A stretch of DNA of 64,000 nt from Gimesia chilikensis (GTDB lineage Bacteria; Planctomycetota; Planctomycetia; Planctomycetales; Planctomycetaceae): the NCBI RefSeq assembly GCF_008329715.1, contig NZ_VTSR01000006.1:62001-126000 (forward strand), read 5' to 3'. Both the position numbers and the translations under genes were made by a program. This document shows, piece by piece, positions 1 through 8,083 of the stretch. The notes beneath the pieces were generated by a model, which was given only the letters and a program-made list of their open reading frames with translations, had not been told where the DNA came from and did not search any database. The stretch's first letter is position 1, and every line of letters starts with the position of its first letter.

Positions 1-10
1 ACAAACAGTA

Positions 11-721
11 ATGACAGAAGACGTAGAATCAGGCGCAATCCTGGTGCTCGACTCCTACATTGTCGGCCCCTGGTACAAGATTTTCCTGATCACGGAAACG
101 GAACTGCTGGCTGCCACCATGAAATCAAAATGGCAGCAGGAAGTCCTCGACCAGCTCAACCAGGGATACGATCCGTTTGAAGTTCTCCAGGGGCACTCCC
201 CCCTGGAAAACCCGGTGAGACGGACTCCCCTGGCCGACATTCAGGCCCTGGAATGGTCCGAAGGCTTTTTCGGTCAAATTGCTTTTAAAGGCACCTCCAG
301 CCTGAAGGTGCACTATTACGATACGATCAAACAGAAAAACAGGCGGTTCAACCTCCGATTCAACGCCGTCGACCGACGCAACGCATTCGCTCGCAAACTC
401 AAATTTCATACGGGCGACTGGGACGAAATACAGGCCCCCTTACCGGCCTGGCGGTGTGGGATCCCCGCCTTGATTTTCCTGTTCTTTTTTGGAGTGATCC
501 TGAGCTTCCGGGCGGCATATCGCTTTCTTACCTACGGTCCCCGGCTTTCCGATGTGATGGAGGATCTCGGAGCCAATTTCTTGCCGGCACTCCAGTTCGC
601 CTATGGTGACGAAATCTACCTGCTGGCTGTCATTCTGATTCCGTCACTGATCTGGTGGGCGATTACCTGTGTCAAACGTCCCACACGTACTGTAGCCCGC
701 CCAGTCAATCCCGGGTTCTGA
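11..721 (+). CDS. uncharacterised two-helix membrane protein
   Basis: I do not recognise this 236-residue protein. The first 145 residues are soluble-looking, with alternating strands (about 15-30 and 75-120) and many aromatic and basic residues, and could form a PH-like domain, although that is only an inference. Two hydrophobic stretches, about 151-168 and 202-221, look like transmembrane helices joined by a short loop, with a basic C-terminal tail. It has no signal peptide, so the bulky N-terminal part is probably cytoplasmic. The ATG at 11 is the first start available in the window, so a longer N-terminus cannot be excluded. The DUF805 gene that follows has its own promoter-like sequence. 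Confidence 0.7.
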   Translation: MTEDVESGAILVLDSYIVGPWYKIFLITETELLAATMKSKWQQEVLDQLNQGYDPFEVLQGHSPLENPVRRTPLADIQALEWSEGFFGQIAFKGTSSLKVHYYDTIKQKNRRFNLRFNAVDRRNAFARKLKFHTGDWDEIQAPLPAWRCGIPALIFLFFFGVILSFRAAYRFLTYGPRLSDVMEDLGANFLPALQFAYGDEIYLLAVILIPSLIWWAITCVKRPTRTVARPVNPGF

Positions 722-760
722 CCACAATATCTGGTTTATTAAGGAGAGGTTGACAATGTG

Positions 761-769
761 TGCTATACT
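761..769 (+). promoter_or_regulatory. extended -10 promoter for the DUF805 gene
   Basis: TGCTATACT fits the extended -10 consensus TGnTATAAT closely. A start about 7 bases downstream gives a leader of roughly 80 bases before the ATG at 856. A consensus TTGACA at 750-755 is only 8 bases from the -10 box and cannot act as its -35 element. Confidence 0.4.
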
Positions 770-855
770 ATGGTGAACAGCCCCTGCGATCCCACTTTCG
801 CCCGGCTGATACAGAACCCGCTCCTCACATCCAAGGAAAGCAGAAAGGCGACAAG

Positions 856-1230
856 ATGAACTGGTACTTGACTGTCCTCAAGAAATATGCTGAATTTTCC
901 GGCCGGGCCCGCAGAAAAGAGTACTGGATGTTCGTGTTGATGAACTTCCTGGTCTCGATTCTGATTTCTATTGTTGGCGCCGTAATCGGGGATACAGACG
1001 GGTTGATCGCAGTTTCCCTGTCCGGTGTCTATGCATTATTCATCTTCATCCCCAGCCTCGCGGTCACCGTCCGTCGCCTGCACGATACCAACAAAAGTGG
1101 CTGGTGGATTCTGATTACTTTCGTCCCATTGATCGGTGGTCTGGTCCTGCTGATCTTCATGATTATGGACAGTGATCCCAACACCAATGCCTACGGCGCC
1201 AATCCTAAATCCGCCCCGGAACCTGCGTAA
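856..1230 (+). CDS. DUF805 family membrane protein
   Basis: This 124-residue protein matches the DUF805 family, small integral membrane proteins of unknown function. The hallmarks visible are the N-terminal W-Y-L segment, the FSGRARRKEYWMF motif near residues 14-26, hydrophobic helices at about 25-45, 48-66 and 82-103, and the RRLHDTNKSGWW motif near residue 70 between the second and third helices. The ATG at 856 is chosen because the family motif begins a few residues later; an upstream in-frame GTG would add 32 residues unlike the family and would overlap the promoter. It stands alone between an unknown membrane protein and a SET-domain gene. Confidence 0.88.
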   Translation: MNWYLTVLKKYAEFSGRARRKEYWMFVLMNFLVSILISIVGAVIGDTDGLIAVSLSGVYALFIFIPSLAVTVRRLHDTNKSGWWILITFVPLIGGLVLLIFMIMDSDPNTNAYGANPKSAPEPA

Positions 1231-1245
1231 TCACGAATCCCGTTC

Positions 1246-1281
1246 CCCCGGCAGGTCGTCCGCAGAGTCTGCCTGCCGGGG
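1246..1281 (+). other. GC-rich hairpin downstream of DUF805
   Basis: Arms CCCCGGCAGG (1246-1255) and CCTGCCGGGG (1272-1281) are perfect complements around a 16-base loop, just after the DUF805 stop codon. No T-tract follows on either strand, so it is not a standard intrinsic terminator. It may protect the mRNA 3' end or assist factor-dependent termination. Confidence 0.45.
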
Positions 1282-1499
1282 AGGTCGGTCCAGCCTTGGA
1301 AAAAAGACCTGCCCTAATTCGGAAAATTTTCTCGATTCCGGACTGGGCAAACCCAAATTTCGACGATATATATGCGCCAGCTTTTTACACATTCAATTCA
1401 AAGAGGTGCTCTGTGAAATAAAGACCGTGTGACCGGGGGGCTGCGCAAAGCCACCAACCTGCGGACACACTCCCTGACCGTGTATTTGAGAATTTTCCT

Positions 1500-2117
1500 A
1501 TGATACACCCCAAAACTGAGCTGAAATTCATCAGCAACGAAATCGGTTACGGCGTTGTCGCCACCGAATTCATCCCCGCCGGCTCCATCACCTGGGTCCT
1601 CGACAAACTCGACCGCGAGTTCAGTTCGAACGAGTTTCAATCGATGGACGAGATCTACCAGAACATCCTGGATACTTACTCGTTCCGCAATAACAAGGGG
1701 AATCTGGTCCTCTGCTGGGACAACGGCCGCTACGTCAACCACAGCTTTAACTCCAACTGTCTCACCACCGCTTACGACTTCGAAATCGCTATCAGAGACA
1801 TCCACCCCGGCGAACAGTTGACCGACGATTACGGCTACCTGAATATCCCCTCTCCCTTCCGGGGCATCGATGAAGGCACCCGCCGCAAAATCGTCTACCC
1901 CAACGACCTGATTAAATACTACAAGGTCTGGGACCGCAAACTGCTCAAAGTCTTTCACCACATTCCCAGCCTGGAACAGCCGCTGAAACAGCTGCTTTCA
2001 GACGAAATGTGGGATGAAATTGTGGAAATCTCCCGGGGAAACCAGGAGATGAAGTCGATTCTCACGAACTACTATAACGGCGAGGAAGATCGACAACCCG
2101 AACTGCAGGAAGTCTGA
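1500..2117 (+). CDS. SET domain protein, putative protein lysine methyltransferase
   Basis: This 205-residue cytoplasmic protein carries a compact SET domain. SET enzymes transfer a methyl group from S-adenosylmethionine to lysine. The first strand (about 8-30, IGYGVVATEFIPAGS) is the usual SET entry; YVNHSFNSNC near residues 81-90 is the conserved N-H-S/C motif that helps form the pseudoknot; GEQLTDDYGYL near 104-114 is the GEELT-DYG motif with the catalytic Tyr. No post-SET cysteine cluster is obvious, and the C-terminal 80 residues are helical and unassigned. The substrate is unknown. A weak ribosome binding site precedes the ATG. Confidence 0.85.
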   Translation: MIHPKTELKFISNEIGYGVVATEFIPAGSITWVLDKLDREFSSNEFQSMDEIYQNILDTYSFRNNKGNLVLCWDNGRYVNHSFNSNCLTTAYDFEIAIRDIHPGEQLTDDYGYLNIPSPFRGIDEGTRRKIVYPNDLIKYYKVWDRKLLKVFHHIPSLEQPLKQLLSDEMWDEIVEISRGNQEMKSILTNYYNGEEDRQPELQEV

Positions 2118-2257
2118 ATCGCCAATCGATTTCCCCTGACCGCCCCCCATTTCTGATCCCGATACCTGACACAGAAGGCGGCGTGCGTTAGGATGGTTAC
2201 ACCATTAATGTAAACCACCTTACGTACGATTTGCCTCTCTGTTTCAGGAATACCGCC

Positions 2258-2779
2258 ATGCGAGCCTCGTCCCTCACCTCCCTGATTCTGCTGACAGCCC
2301 TCAGCCTGAGCACCGGGTGTGATAACCAGCCACCCCGCTCGGGTGAGATGGTCGAACGCGAAGGCGAGCCGGCAATTACCTACGTCAAATCAGATGATCC
2401 GAAGATGGTCGCTGCGATCGATAAGGCTCGCGGCAGCTTCGACCAGTTCCAGACCGCGTTCGAGAAGCAGCATCCCGGTCAGGACTTCTTCTCCGTAAAG
2501 TTACTCGTGGAAGACGGCGAACACCAGGAACATGTCTGGACGACCCCGGTCCGTATCGAAGCCGGCAATTATTACGGCACCTTGGATAACGAGCCTTATC
2601 AGATCAAAAAATATGTCGTGGGAGATGAGATCAACATTCCCGTGGATCAGATTTCAGACTGGATGTACGTGGATGACGGTAAACTGGTCGGCGGATACAC
2701 CTTGCGTGTCGTCCGCGACAGTTTGACCGAAGAACAGCGAAAAGAGTTCGATACGACCATCCCCTTCAAAATTGAATAA
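2258..2779 (+). CDS. DUF2314 (YegJ-like) lipoprotein
   Basis: This protein of about 173 residues begins with a lipoprotein signal peptide: a basic start, a hydrophobic stretch and an L-S-T-G-C lipobox with the lipidated Cys near residue 21. The mature part matches DUF2314, seen in E. coli YegJ: the opening SDDPKMVAAIDKAR, then VGDEINIPVDQISDWMYV and KLVGGYTLRVVR, which are the family's most constant motifs. The molecular role of DUF2314 is unknown. The ATG at 2258 is preferred over the upstream TTG because the signal peptide starts there. It should be anchored at the outer face of the cytoplasmic membrane or in the outer membrane. Confidence 0.85.
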   Translation: MRASSLTSLILLTALSLSTGCDNQPPRSGEMVEREGEPAITYVKSDDPKMVAAIDKARGSFDQFQTAFEKQHPGQDFFSVKLLVEDGEHQEHVWTTPVRIEAGNYYGTLDNEPYQIKKYVVGDEINIPVDQISDWMYVDDGKLVGGYTLRVVRDSLTEEQRKEFDTTIPFKIE

Positions 2780-2844
2780 CCCCCGTACGGAACCGGTGTC
2801 CGTCGACTGACTTTGCCCCTGTGCCCCGCCCGCAGAAAGCAGAG

Positions 2845-3222
2845 ATGAGCGAATTACCCTATATCCGTTGCCTGGGTTGTGAAGAGGCCATCTTCGATCC
2901 CACCCGCGCTGTCTGCCCCGGCTGTGGTCGCTGTCCGGTATGTGGACTGAGACGCGTAAAACCGGAGATCAAAGACTGCCCGGAGTGCGAACTTCCCTAT
3001 TGTACCTGTTGTGGTCGCTGCCCCAAATGTGCCGGACTCCGCTACGCAGAAATCGACACTCCCTGCGAATGCGGACACCCCCATAATGCCGAAAAGCTGG
3101 CAGACCTGATCCGCTACGAGTCAGTTGTCGGAGCCGAGTCCCGCCCCTTCGACTGGGGCTGCATCATGGTCATTCTCGCCCTGGTCACGGTCATCCTGCT
3201 GATTCTGGCAGCCCTGCGGTAA
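2845..3222 (+). CDS. double zinc-ribbon protein with C-terminal membrane anchor
   Basis: About 125 residues. The N-terminal two thirds hold a run of CxxC pairs (near residues 10-13, 24-30, 33, 46-49, 54-60, 63 and 75-77) of the form expected for tandem zinc ribbons. The C-terminus is a single hydrophobic helix (about 103-122), giving a tail-anchored arrangement with the ribbons in the cytoplasm. The ATG at 2845 is chosen; an in-frame GTG at 2821 is possible. Zinc-ribbon tail-anchored proteins of this kind are common but functionally undefined, so no specific role is claimed. Confidence 0.75.
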   Translation: MSELPYIRCLGCEEAIFDPTRAVCPGCGRCPVCGLRRVKPEIKDCPECELPYCTCCGRCPKCAGLRYAEIDTPCECGHPHNAEKLADLIRYESVVGAESRPFDWGCIMVILALVTVILLILAALR

Positions 3223-3296
3223 ATCAGGCCTGGAAAATGAACTTCTAGAATCTGTACCTCAACTCACTTTATCCTGTTCAACCGAAATCCAGGAAG

Positions 3297-3623
3297 ATGC
3301 GAAAACGACTCCGCAAAAAGAAACATCTGGGAGAATTCAAGGAATGGTGTGTCTCGGTGGAAGTCCACCTCGATCCGGGAGTCGATTATCAGGCATTTCT
3401 CGATGACTGGATTGAAAGCGCCATTGAAGGGAATCAGTGCCAGTTTGGTGGGGGCGGCAAGTCTCCACTCCTGGAAGGTATCATTCAGCTTGGTATGGCA
3501 AGTCACGGTCTGCAGGAACGCCTGACTGAAATACGCGACTGGCTGGAGCAGCACCCAGCTGTGCAGGAATATCAGTTCGGTCCTCTGATCGACTGCTGGT
3601 ATGATTCTGGCGACGCACACTGA
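3297..3623 (+). CDS. yggL: YggL family 50S ribosome-binding protein
   Basis: This 108-residue protein matches the YggL (DUF469) family. E. coli YggL binds the 50S ribosomal subunit. The start MRKRLRKKKHLGEF is the family signature, and the conserved GGG-K segment (near 60-64) and the C-terminal FGPLIDCWY are also present. Length is normal for the family. The ATG follows an AGGA sequence with very short spacing. The TetR-regulated cluster begins 60 bases downstream with its own promoter, so YggL is probably a separate transcription unit. Confidence 0.88.
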   Translation: MRKRLRKKKHLGEFKEWCVSVEVHLDPGVDYQAFLDDWIESAIEGNQCQFGGGGKSPLLEGIIQLGMASHGLQERLTEIRDWLEQHPAVQEYQFGPLIDCWYDSGDAH

Positions 3624-3647
3624 ATTCGATTTTTTTTGAATTACCAC

Positions 3648-3676
3648 TTGATCAAGAACAGACAGGTCTGTATACT
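3648..3676 (+). promoter_or_regulatory. sigma-70-type promoter of the tetR gene
   Basis: TTGATC (3648-3653), a 17-base spacer and TATACT (3671-3676) form a near-consensus promoter. The tetR ATG at 3683 begins only 6 bases after the -10 box, so the transcript probably starts at or next to the A of the start codon and would be leaderless. Confidence 0.65.
3657..3674 (+). promoter_or_regulatory. TetR operator, copy 1
   Basis: AACAGACAGGTCTGTATA contains the half-sites ACAGAC and GTCTGT around a 2-base centre, overlapping the promoter spacer and -10 box of tetR. Its exact 18-base reverse complement recurs at 4291-4308 in front of the AhpD-like gene, which supports autoregulation plus control of that gene. 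Confidence 0.72.
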
Positions 3677-3682
3677 TCAGTT

Positions 3683-4264
3683 ATGAATAAGACACCCAGA
3701 GCATCCAGTGCCCGCAAACGCATCGTCGAAACAGCCGAAAGACTGTTTTATGCAGAAGGCATCCGCGCCGTCGGCATCGACCGGGTGATCGCGGAAGCAG
3801 GTGTCGCCAAGATGACGCTCTACAATCATTTTGCCTCCAAGGATGACCTCGTCCTGGCGGTACTGAAATATCGGGAGGAACAATTTGACCTGTATATCAA
3901 ACAACGGATGATGGAACATCAGTCAGCCGGCTTGAAACCGCTGCGTGCCTTCTTCGCTGCCTTGAAAGACTGGTTCGAATGTCCGGATTACCGTGGGTGT
4001 GCCTTCATCAACGCCACCTCGGAACTGGCTGACTCGAACCCGGCGGCAACCGAATTCTGTGCCGAGCATAAACGTCGTTTCAAACAGCAACTGACTGACA
4101 TCGTTATCGAGTCCGAAGGAGACCAGGCCGCGGCGGTCGCACCCGCGATTTCCGTCCTCGTCGAAGGGGCCATCGTGACCTCAGTCAGCGAAGGAAATTC
4201 CGAGGCAGCTGAAATCGCCGAAGCAGCTGCCTTTCAACTGATTGCCGGTGTACTCTCACAGTAA
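3683..4264 (+). CDS. TetR family transcriptional repressor
   Basis: This 193-residue regulator has the TetR N-terminal helix-turn-helix at about residues 12-58, with the recognition region GVAKMTLYNHFASKDDLV near 40-57. The C-terminal ligand-binding half holds several Cys residues (for example in CPDYRGCAF) that might respond to electrophiles, though this is speculative. Repressors of this family act as homodimers released from DNA by small ligands. Matching palindromes lie in its own promoter and 90 bases before the next gene, so it probably represses itself and the AhpD-like gene. The start codon is within a few bases of the -10 box. Confidence 0.9.
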   Translation: MNKTPRASSARKRIVETAERLFYAEGIRAVGIDRVIAEAGVAKMTLYNHFASKDDLVLAVLKYREEQFDLYIKQRMMEHQSAGLKPLRAFFAALKDWFECPDYRGCAFINATSELADSNPAATEFCAEHKRRFKQQLTDIVIESEGDQAAAVAPAISVLVEGAIVTSVSEGNSEAAEIAEAAAFQLIAGVLSQ

Positions 4265-4290
4265 GCTTCACTTTTTATTTTACCACAATA

Positions 4291-4308
4291 TATACAGACC
4301 TGTCTGTT
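4291..4308 (+). promoter_or_regulatory. TetR operator, copy 2
   Basis: TATACAGACCTGTCTGTT is the exact reverse complement of the operator in the tetR promoter. It lies 50 bases before the ATG of the AhpD-like gene. A possible promoter (TTCACT at 4267, TATATA at 4289) would place the site over the -10 box and start point, a good position for repression. Confidence 0.7.
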
Positions 4309-4358
4309 TATTTCCATTTACGTTTCACTGTTACTTTCACTTTAAAAGGAGAACGATC

Positions 4359-4919
4359 ATGCCACGTTTAACCGCCCTCACCAACGCAGCTGCTACCGAC
4401 AAAGCCCGCACCCTGCTGGATGCTGTTCAACAGAAACTGGGGATGACTCCCAATCTGATGAGAACCATGGCTCACTCCCCCGCAGTCCTCGAGTCTTATC
4501 TGCAGTTCAGCGGACTGTTGAAACAGGGAGCCCTGACAGATCAGCATCGGGAGCAAGTCTCATTGACGGTCGCGGAAGCAAATGAGTGTGACTACTGCCT
4601 GGCCGCTCATAGCACCCTGGGGAAGATGGCAGGACTGAGTCCGGAACAGATCCGGGACAGCCGCGCAGGTGTCGACAGCGATCCGCAGTCGGCTGCCCTG
4701 CTCAAGTTCTCCCGGACGATCGTCCACAAACGGGGTCAGGTTTCTGACCAGGATCTGCAGGAAGTACGTGACGCCGGTTTCAGCGACGAACAGGTCGCCG
4801 AGATCGCCGCCAATGTAGCCCTCAACATCTTTACGAACTACTTCAACAACATCGCCCAGACCGAAGTCGATTTCCCGGAAGTCGAACCGCTCTGTGCGGG
4901 CAACGCCTGCAGCCACTGA
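4359..4919 (+). CDS. carboxymuconolactone decarboxylase / AhpD-like peroxidase-associated protein
   Basis: This 186-residue protein is an AhpD-fold member of the carboxymuconolactone decarboxylase family. The signature ECDYCLAAH places the redox pair Cys77 and Cys80 and the conserved His84; in AhpD these act in thiol-based alkylhydroperoxide reduction. The second half repeats the fold with VALNIFTNYFNNIAQTEVD. Start choice follows an AAAGGAG ribosome binding site ending 8 bases before the ATG. A TetR operator lies just upstream, so the gene is likely induced by the ligand of that repressor. The cluster suggests detoxification of a reactive organic compound or peroxide, which is an inference from context. 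Confidence 0.88.
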   Translation: MPRLTALTNAAATDKARTLLDAVQQKLGMTPNLMRTMAHSPAVLESYLQFSGLLKQGALTDQHREQVSLTVAEANECDYCLAAHSTLGKMAGLSPEQIRDSRAGVDSDPQSAALLKFSRTIVHKRGQVSDQDLQEVRDAGFSDEQVAEIAANVALNIFTNYFNNIAQTEVDFPEVEPLCAGNACSH

Positions 4920-4938
4920 GAGTCTGCAGTCATTTTCC

Positions 4939-4981
4939 GGAAGGGGATTCGCTCTCGAGCGCATTCCCCTTCCCTCTTTTC
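4939..4981 (+). terminator. intrinsic terminator after the AhpD-like gene
   Basis: GGAAGGGGA (4939-4947) pairs with TCCCCTTCC (4965-4973), with an extra CGCT/AGCG stem inside the loop, followed by CTCTTTT. It lies between the AhpD-like and PNPOx-like genes and may partly separate their expression. Confidence 0.6.
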
Positions 4982-5007
4982 ATCTCTGTTTAGCAGACAG
5001 GAATGTC

Positions 5008-5628
5008 ATGCACTCGGTTCCCAGCGATATCGCCTTTACTGAATCAGTCAAAGCATTACAGTCCCGCAACGGTTCCCGCTCTCAGTATGCCCGGATGGAA
5101 CAGGGGTCAGGCTGGCAGACGAAAGTAACCGACGATCTACAGGACTTTCTGTCGCACCTCGATATGTTTTACCTGGGTACCGCCAGCCGCACCGGACAGC
5201 CTTACATTCAGTATCGGGGCGGTAATCCCGGCTTTCTCAAAGTCCTCGACGAGTCCACACTAGGCTTTGCCGACTTCGCGGGCAACCAACAGTTCATTAC
5301 CCTGGGGAACCTCTCCGAGAACCCGCAGGCGTTTCTGTTCCTGATCGATTACGTCCATCGTCGCCGCGTCAAAATCTGGGGCACGGCGCGCGTCGTAGAA
5401 GATGACGCCGCACTGCTGACGCGTCTGCACGACCCCACCTACCCGGGACGGGTCGAACGGGCCATCCTGTTTACGATTTCAGCCTGGGACCTCAACTGCC
5501 CGCAGCACATCCATCCTCGTCTGCCCCAGCAGGAGATCCTGCCACTGCTCGAACAGCTGCGCGAAGAAAACCGTCAGCTCAAAACAGAACTGACCCGACT
5601 CCAGTCGCAACCGGAATCAGGCCAGTAA
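5008..5628 (+). CDS. pyridoxamine 5'-phosphate oxidase-like flavin-binding protein
   Basis: About 206 residues with the split-barrel flavin-binding fold of the PNPOx-like superfamily. Diagnostic segments are FYLGTASRTGQPYIQYRGG (about 54-72), GFADFAGNQQFITLGNL (about 88-104), and the basic RRRVKIWGTARVV near 122-134. The C-terminal 30 residues are charged and helical, a short coiled coil. Relatives bind FMN, FAD or F420; the substrate is not known. The ATG at 5008 is chosen because the alternative upstream GTG overlaps the preceding gene and the terminator. It is the third gene downstream of the TetR repressor and may belong to the same detoxification response. Confidence 0.82.
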   Translation: MHSVPSDIAFTESVKALQSRNGSRSQYARMEQGSGWQTKVTDDLQDFLSHLDMFYLGTASRTGQPYIQYRGGNPGFLKVLDESTLGFADFAGNQQFITLGNLSENPQAFLFLIDYVHRRRVKIWGTARVVEDDAALLTRLHDPTYPGRVERAILFTISAWDLNCPQHIHPRLPQQEILPLLEQLREENRQLKTELTRLQSQPESGQ

Positions 5629-5668
5629 GAAAATCAGACGTCTGGTTCAACAAACGGTGATATCAGCT

Positions 5669-8083
5669 TTAGAAGCTGTTATCACTGGCGTTACCAGAGC
5701 CGGTGTTCGTCCCCGTACCGCTCTGGGGAGTCCCCGATTTCACATCGTACCCCTGCAGGGCATTGTCGATGGCAGAGTTATTCGAGAAGGTTGCGGTGTT
5801 ACCGCCGGAGAAACTCCAGATCGAGAAACCAGCTCCGCCGTTATTCTGGGCACTGTTGCCGTCGAGTGTGCCACCGAAGATGGGATCGCCAAAGTCAAAC
5901 CCATTCACCGCATTTCCGATCGAGGTGTTATTGCTGAACGTTCCACTCACGAACGGATCGTCGAAGTCAAAGCCGTCTTCCTGATTCCCCTGTGCCAGGT
6001 TATTGATAATCGTTCCGCCATTCACATCTTCAAAGTCGAAACCATCATCCAGGTTATTGAGAGCAGAGTTACCGCTGATCAGGGTCCCCACACCAACGGT
6101 ATCTGCAAACTTGATCCCGTTCACACCGTTCTGGCTGGCACTGTTATCCATGAAACTGGTGTTGGTCACGGATTCAGTAAACCAGAAGCCGTTCAGATTA
6201 TTCTCATTGGCAACGTTCCCGGTGAAGGTAGCACCATCCACATTTTCATCAAAGTAGAAACCGGCGTCGTTCTGATTGGCGATGTTGTCGGCGAACGTTC
6301 CACCATTGATATGACCATAAAAAGCGAAGCCGGCGTAATCATTGCCAATCGCCTGGTTACCACTGATGGTCCCGCCATCCACACCATAGAAATCAAAACC
6401 AAAGTTATAGTTTTCCCGGGCGATGTTATTTGAGATTTCACCACCGGTCACGTCATCATCGAAGTAGAACCCGTCTTCACCGTTATACTGTGCGGTATTC
6501 CCCGTGAGTGTTCCCCCTTCGAAGTTATCGAAATCGAAACCATCGGACACGTTCAATTCAGCCAGGTTGTTGCTGATCGTCCCCCCGCTGACCCGGCTGA
6601 AGTAATATCCATATTCGTTCGCCCACGATGTGTTACCCGATACGAGTCCACCGGTCATATGTTCGATTTCCAGACCATCGTTGCCGGTCACGACTCCGTT
6701 GGCAGTAAATGTGTTGTTGGTGATGGTACCATTCGTATCGCCATCCAGGTGCACACCGTCCTCAAACGCACCATTGATGCTGTTGCCGGTAATCGTGAAG
6801 CCGCTCAGGTTATTCCCGTAAATCCCGTTGCGACCGCCGGTCAATGTCAGTCCCACCATTGTCGAGTTGTCCGCTATGGTGAAGATATCATTGATCGTAT
6901 TCACCCCTCTGACGGTTGGCTGCCCGCCATACTGAAAGCTGGTGACTGCTCCCGAGCTACAACCTACCACATTCACACTGGTACCGCCGGCCAGTGCCAG
7001 TTGTCCATCGTTGAAGACAAAGCCGGTCGCGGTATCAATCGTGCCGGCACTCCCGTCAAACAGAACCACGCTGTCTGCACCAGCCGCATTGAATACCGCC
7101 TCTGCGTTCGCCGTATTCGCATCGATGATAGTGATATTCTCCAGCGACTGACCATTAAGCTGCAGCTTTGCACATTCCTCCGGTGCCTGTCCCTGATTCA
7201 ACACGATGTCGATATCACGCTGAATCGGATTAACCATCCGGCGCTGGAAGCGGGTCAGCTTCTGACTGTCTCCATTGCCGGGCAGCGGGATTCGCACGGT
7301 TAACAGCCCTTCCCCCTGCGAACCTCTGACATCGTCATGCTGATACTGTCCCGCCAGTACCACGCGCGAACCGTTCCCCAGGAAGGGTAGATCAAACATC
7401 CGGAATTCCACACGGGCCCGGGGGCCGGTCATTTTTTCGAAGTTGGGGGCATTATTATCAAAGTAGTAACCGCCTACATAACCTCTCAGTTCTGCATCGA
7501 TCGGCATCTGATCGAAAGTCTTCAGCAATCGCCCGATTTCCAGGTCGGTTCCCCAGTAAGCCCGTTCTTCACCAGCCCGCACGACCACGTTATTCCCACT
7601 CAGATAAGCCGTCGACAGACCATCCACGCGTTGCTGTTTCTGATTGGGGATATAACCGTTTACCCGGAAGTCCCATTCAATGCTCATCAGCTCGAAGCCG
7701 AAACTTCCCTGGCGGAAGATATTGTTGTACTGGCTGCGACGGACATCGTAGAATCCGTACATGCCCGCGATCCACTGATCGTTGACCATCTTGCGGTAGG
7801 CCAGGCCGAAATTCCCCTCAGCGGAAGAATCGTTGAAGATATTCCCGCGCAGATCCGCGAAGAACAGACTTTCGTCGTCTTGCGCCAGTGGAATAAACAG
7901 CAGCCCCTGTCCGACATCACGGTAGCCACCGGCTGCCCCTGAGAAATCAAAATAGGCGCGATACAGATAATCATCTTCCTGGAGCCATTCCGGATCCTGA
8001 CCATGTGCGTACGCAGGCGTAAACAGACCTGGCGCAGTCAAGAGCAGCAGGGCTAGAAGTCGAGAGGAAACTCTAGCGTTCAT
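5669..8083 (-). CDS. inverse-autotransporter-like beta-barrel with beta-helix passenger
   Basis: An 804-residue exported protein. A signal peptide (1-26, ending A-Y-A) is followed at about 35-275 by a region resembling the inverse autotransporter (intimin/invasin-type) beta-barrel: FFADLRGNIFNDSSAEGNFGLAYRK is split across 74-98 and followed by GMYGFYDVRRS and a long run of alternating amphipathic strands. From about 315 to 790 come some 15 copies of a 23-25 residue repeat of the form GGTISNN-A--N---GF-F, typical of a right-handed parallel beta-helix. An N-terminal barrel with a C-terminal passenger is the inverse autotransporter order. It would sit in the outer membrane and expose the beta-helix. 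No sortase or cleavage motif is seen. Confidence 0.78.
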   Translation of the reverse strand: MNARVSSRLLALLLLTAPGLFTPAYAHGQDPEWLQEDDYLYRAYFDFSGAAGGYRDVGQGLLFIPLAQDDESLFFADLRGNIFNDSSAEGNFGLAYRKMVNDQWIAGMYGFYDVRRSQYNNIFRQGSFGFELMSIEWDFRVNGYIPNQKQQRVDGLSTAYLSGNNVVVRAGEERAYWGTDLEIGRLLKTFDQMPIDAELRGYVGGYYFDNNAPNFEKMTGPRARVEFRMFDLPFLGNGSRVVLAGQYQHDDVRGSQGEGLLTVRIPLPGNGDSQKLTRFQRRMVNPIQRDIDIVLNQGQAPEECAKLQLNGQSLENITIIDANTANAEAVFNAAGADSVVLFDGSAGTIDTATGFVFNDGQLALAGGTSVNVVGCSSGAVTSFQYGGQPTVRGVNTINDIFTIADNSTMVGLTLTGGRNGIYGNNLSGFTITGNSINGAFEDGVHLDGDTNGTITNNTFTANGVVTGNDGLEIEHMTGGLVSGNTSWANEYGYYFSRVSGGTISNNLAELNVSDGFDFDNFEGGTLTGNTAQYNGEDGFYFDDDVTGGEISNNIARENYNFGFDFYGVDGGTISGNQAIGNDYAGFAFYGHINGGTFADNIANQNDAGFYFDENVDGATFTGNVANENNLNGFWFTESVTNTSFMDNSASQNGVNGIKFADTVGVGTLISGNSALNNLDDGFDFEDVNGGTIINNLAQGNQEDGFDFDDPFVSGTFSNNTSIGNAVNGFDFGDPIFGGTLDGNSAQNNGGAGFSIWSFSGGNTATFSNNSAIDNALQGYDVKSGTPQSGTGTNTGSGNASDNSF

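Noticed and set aside
750..769. TTGACA followed by TATACT as a normal -35/-10 pair
   Set aside because: The spacing is 8 bases, far too short; the extended -10 element alone is the better reading.
1398..1961. 187-codon minus-strand frame opposite the SET gene
   Set aside because: It is the complement of SET-domain codons; the plus frame holds all the motifs.
4894..5007. Upstream GTG start for the PNPOx-like protein
   Set aside because: It would overlap the previous gene and run through a terminator hairpin; the added residues are unlike the family.
5669..7200. CRISPR-like or tandem DNA repeat array
   Set aside because: The roughly 70-base periodicity comes from 23-25 residue protein repeats; DNA copies are diverged, with no constant repeat and unique spacer pattern.
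5657..7303. Long plus-strand frames opposite the beta-helix gene
   Set aside because: They are mirror translations of the repetitive beta-helix coding region, lack ribosome binding sites, and show no protein-like motifs.
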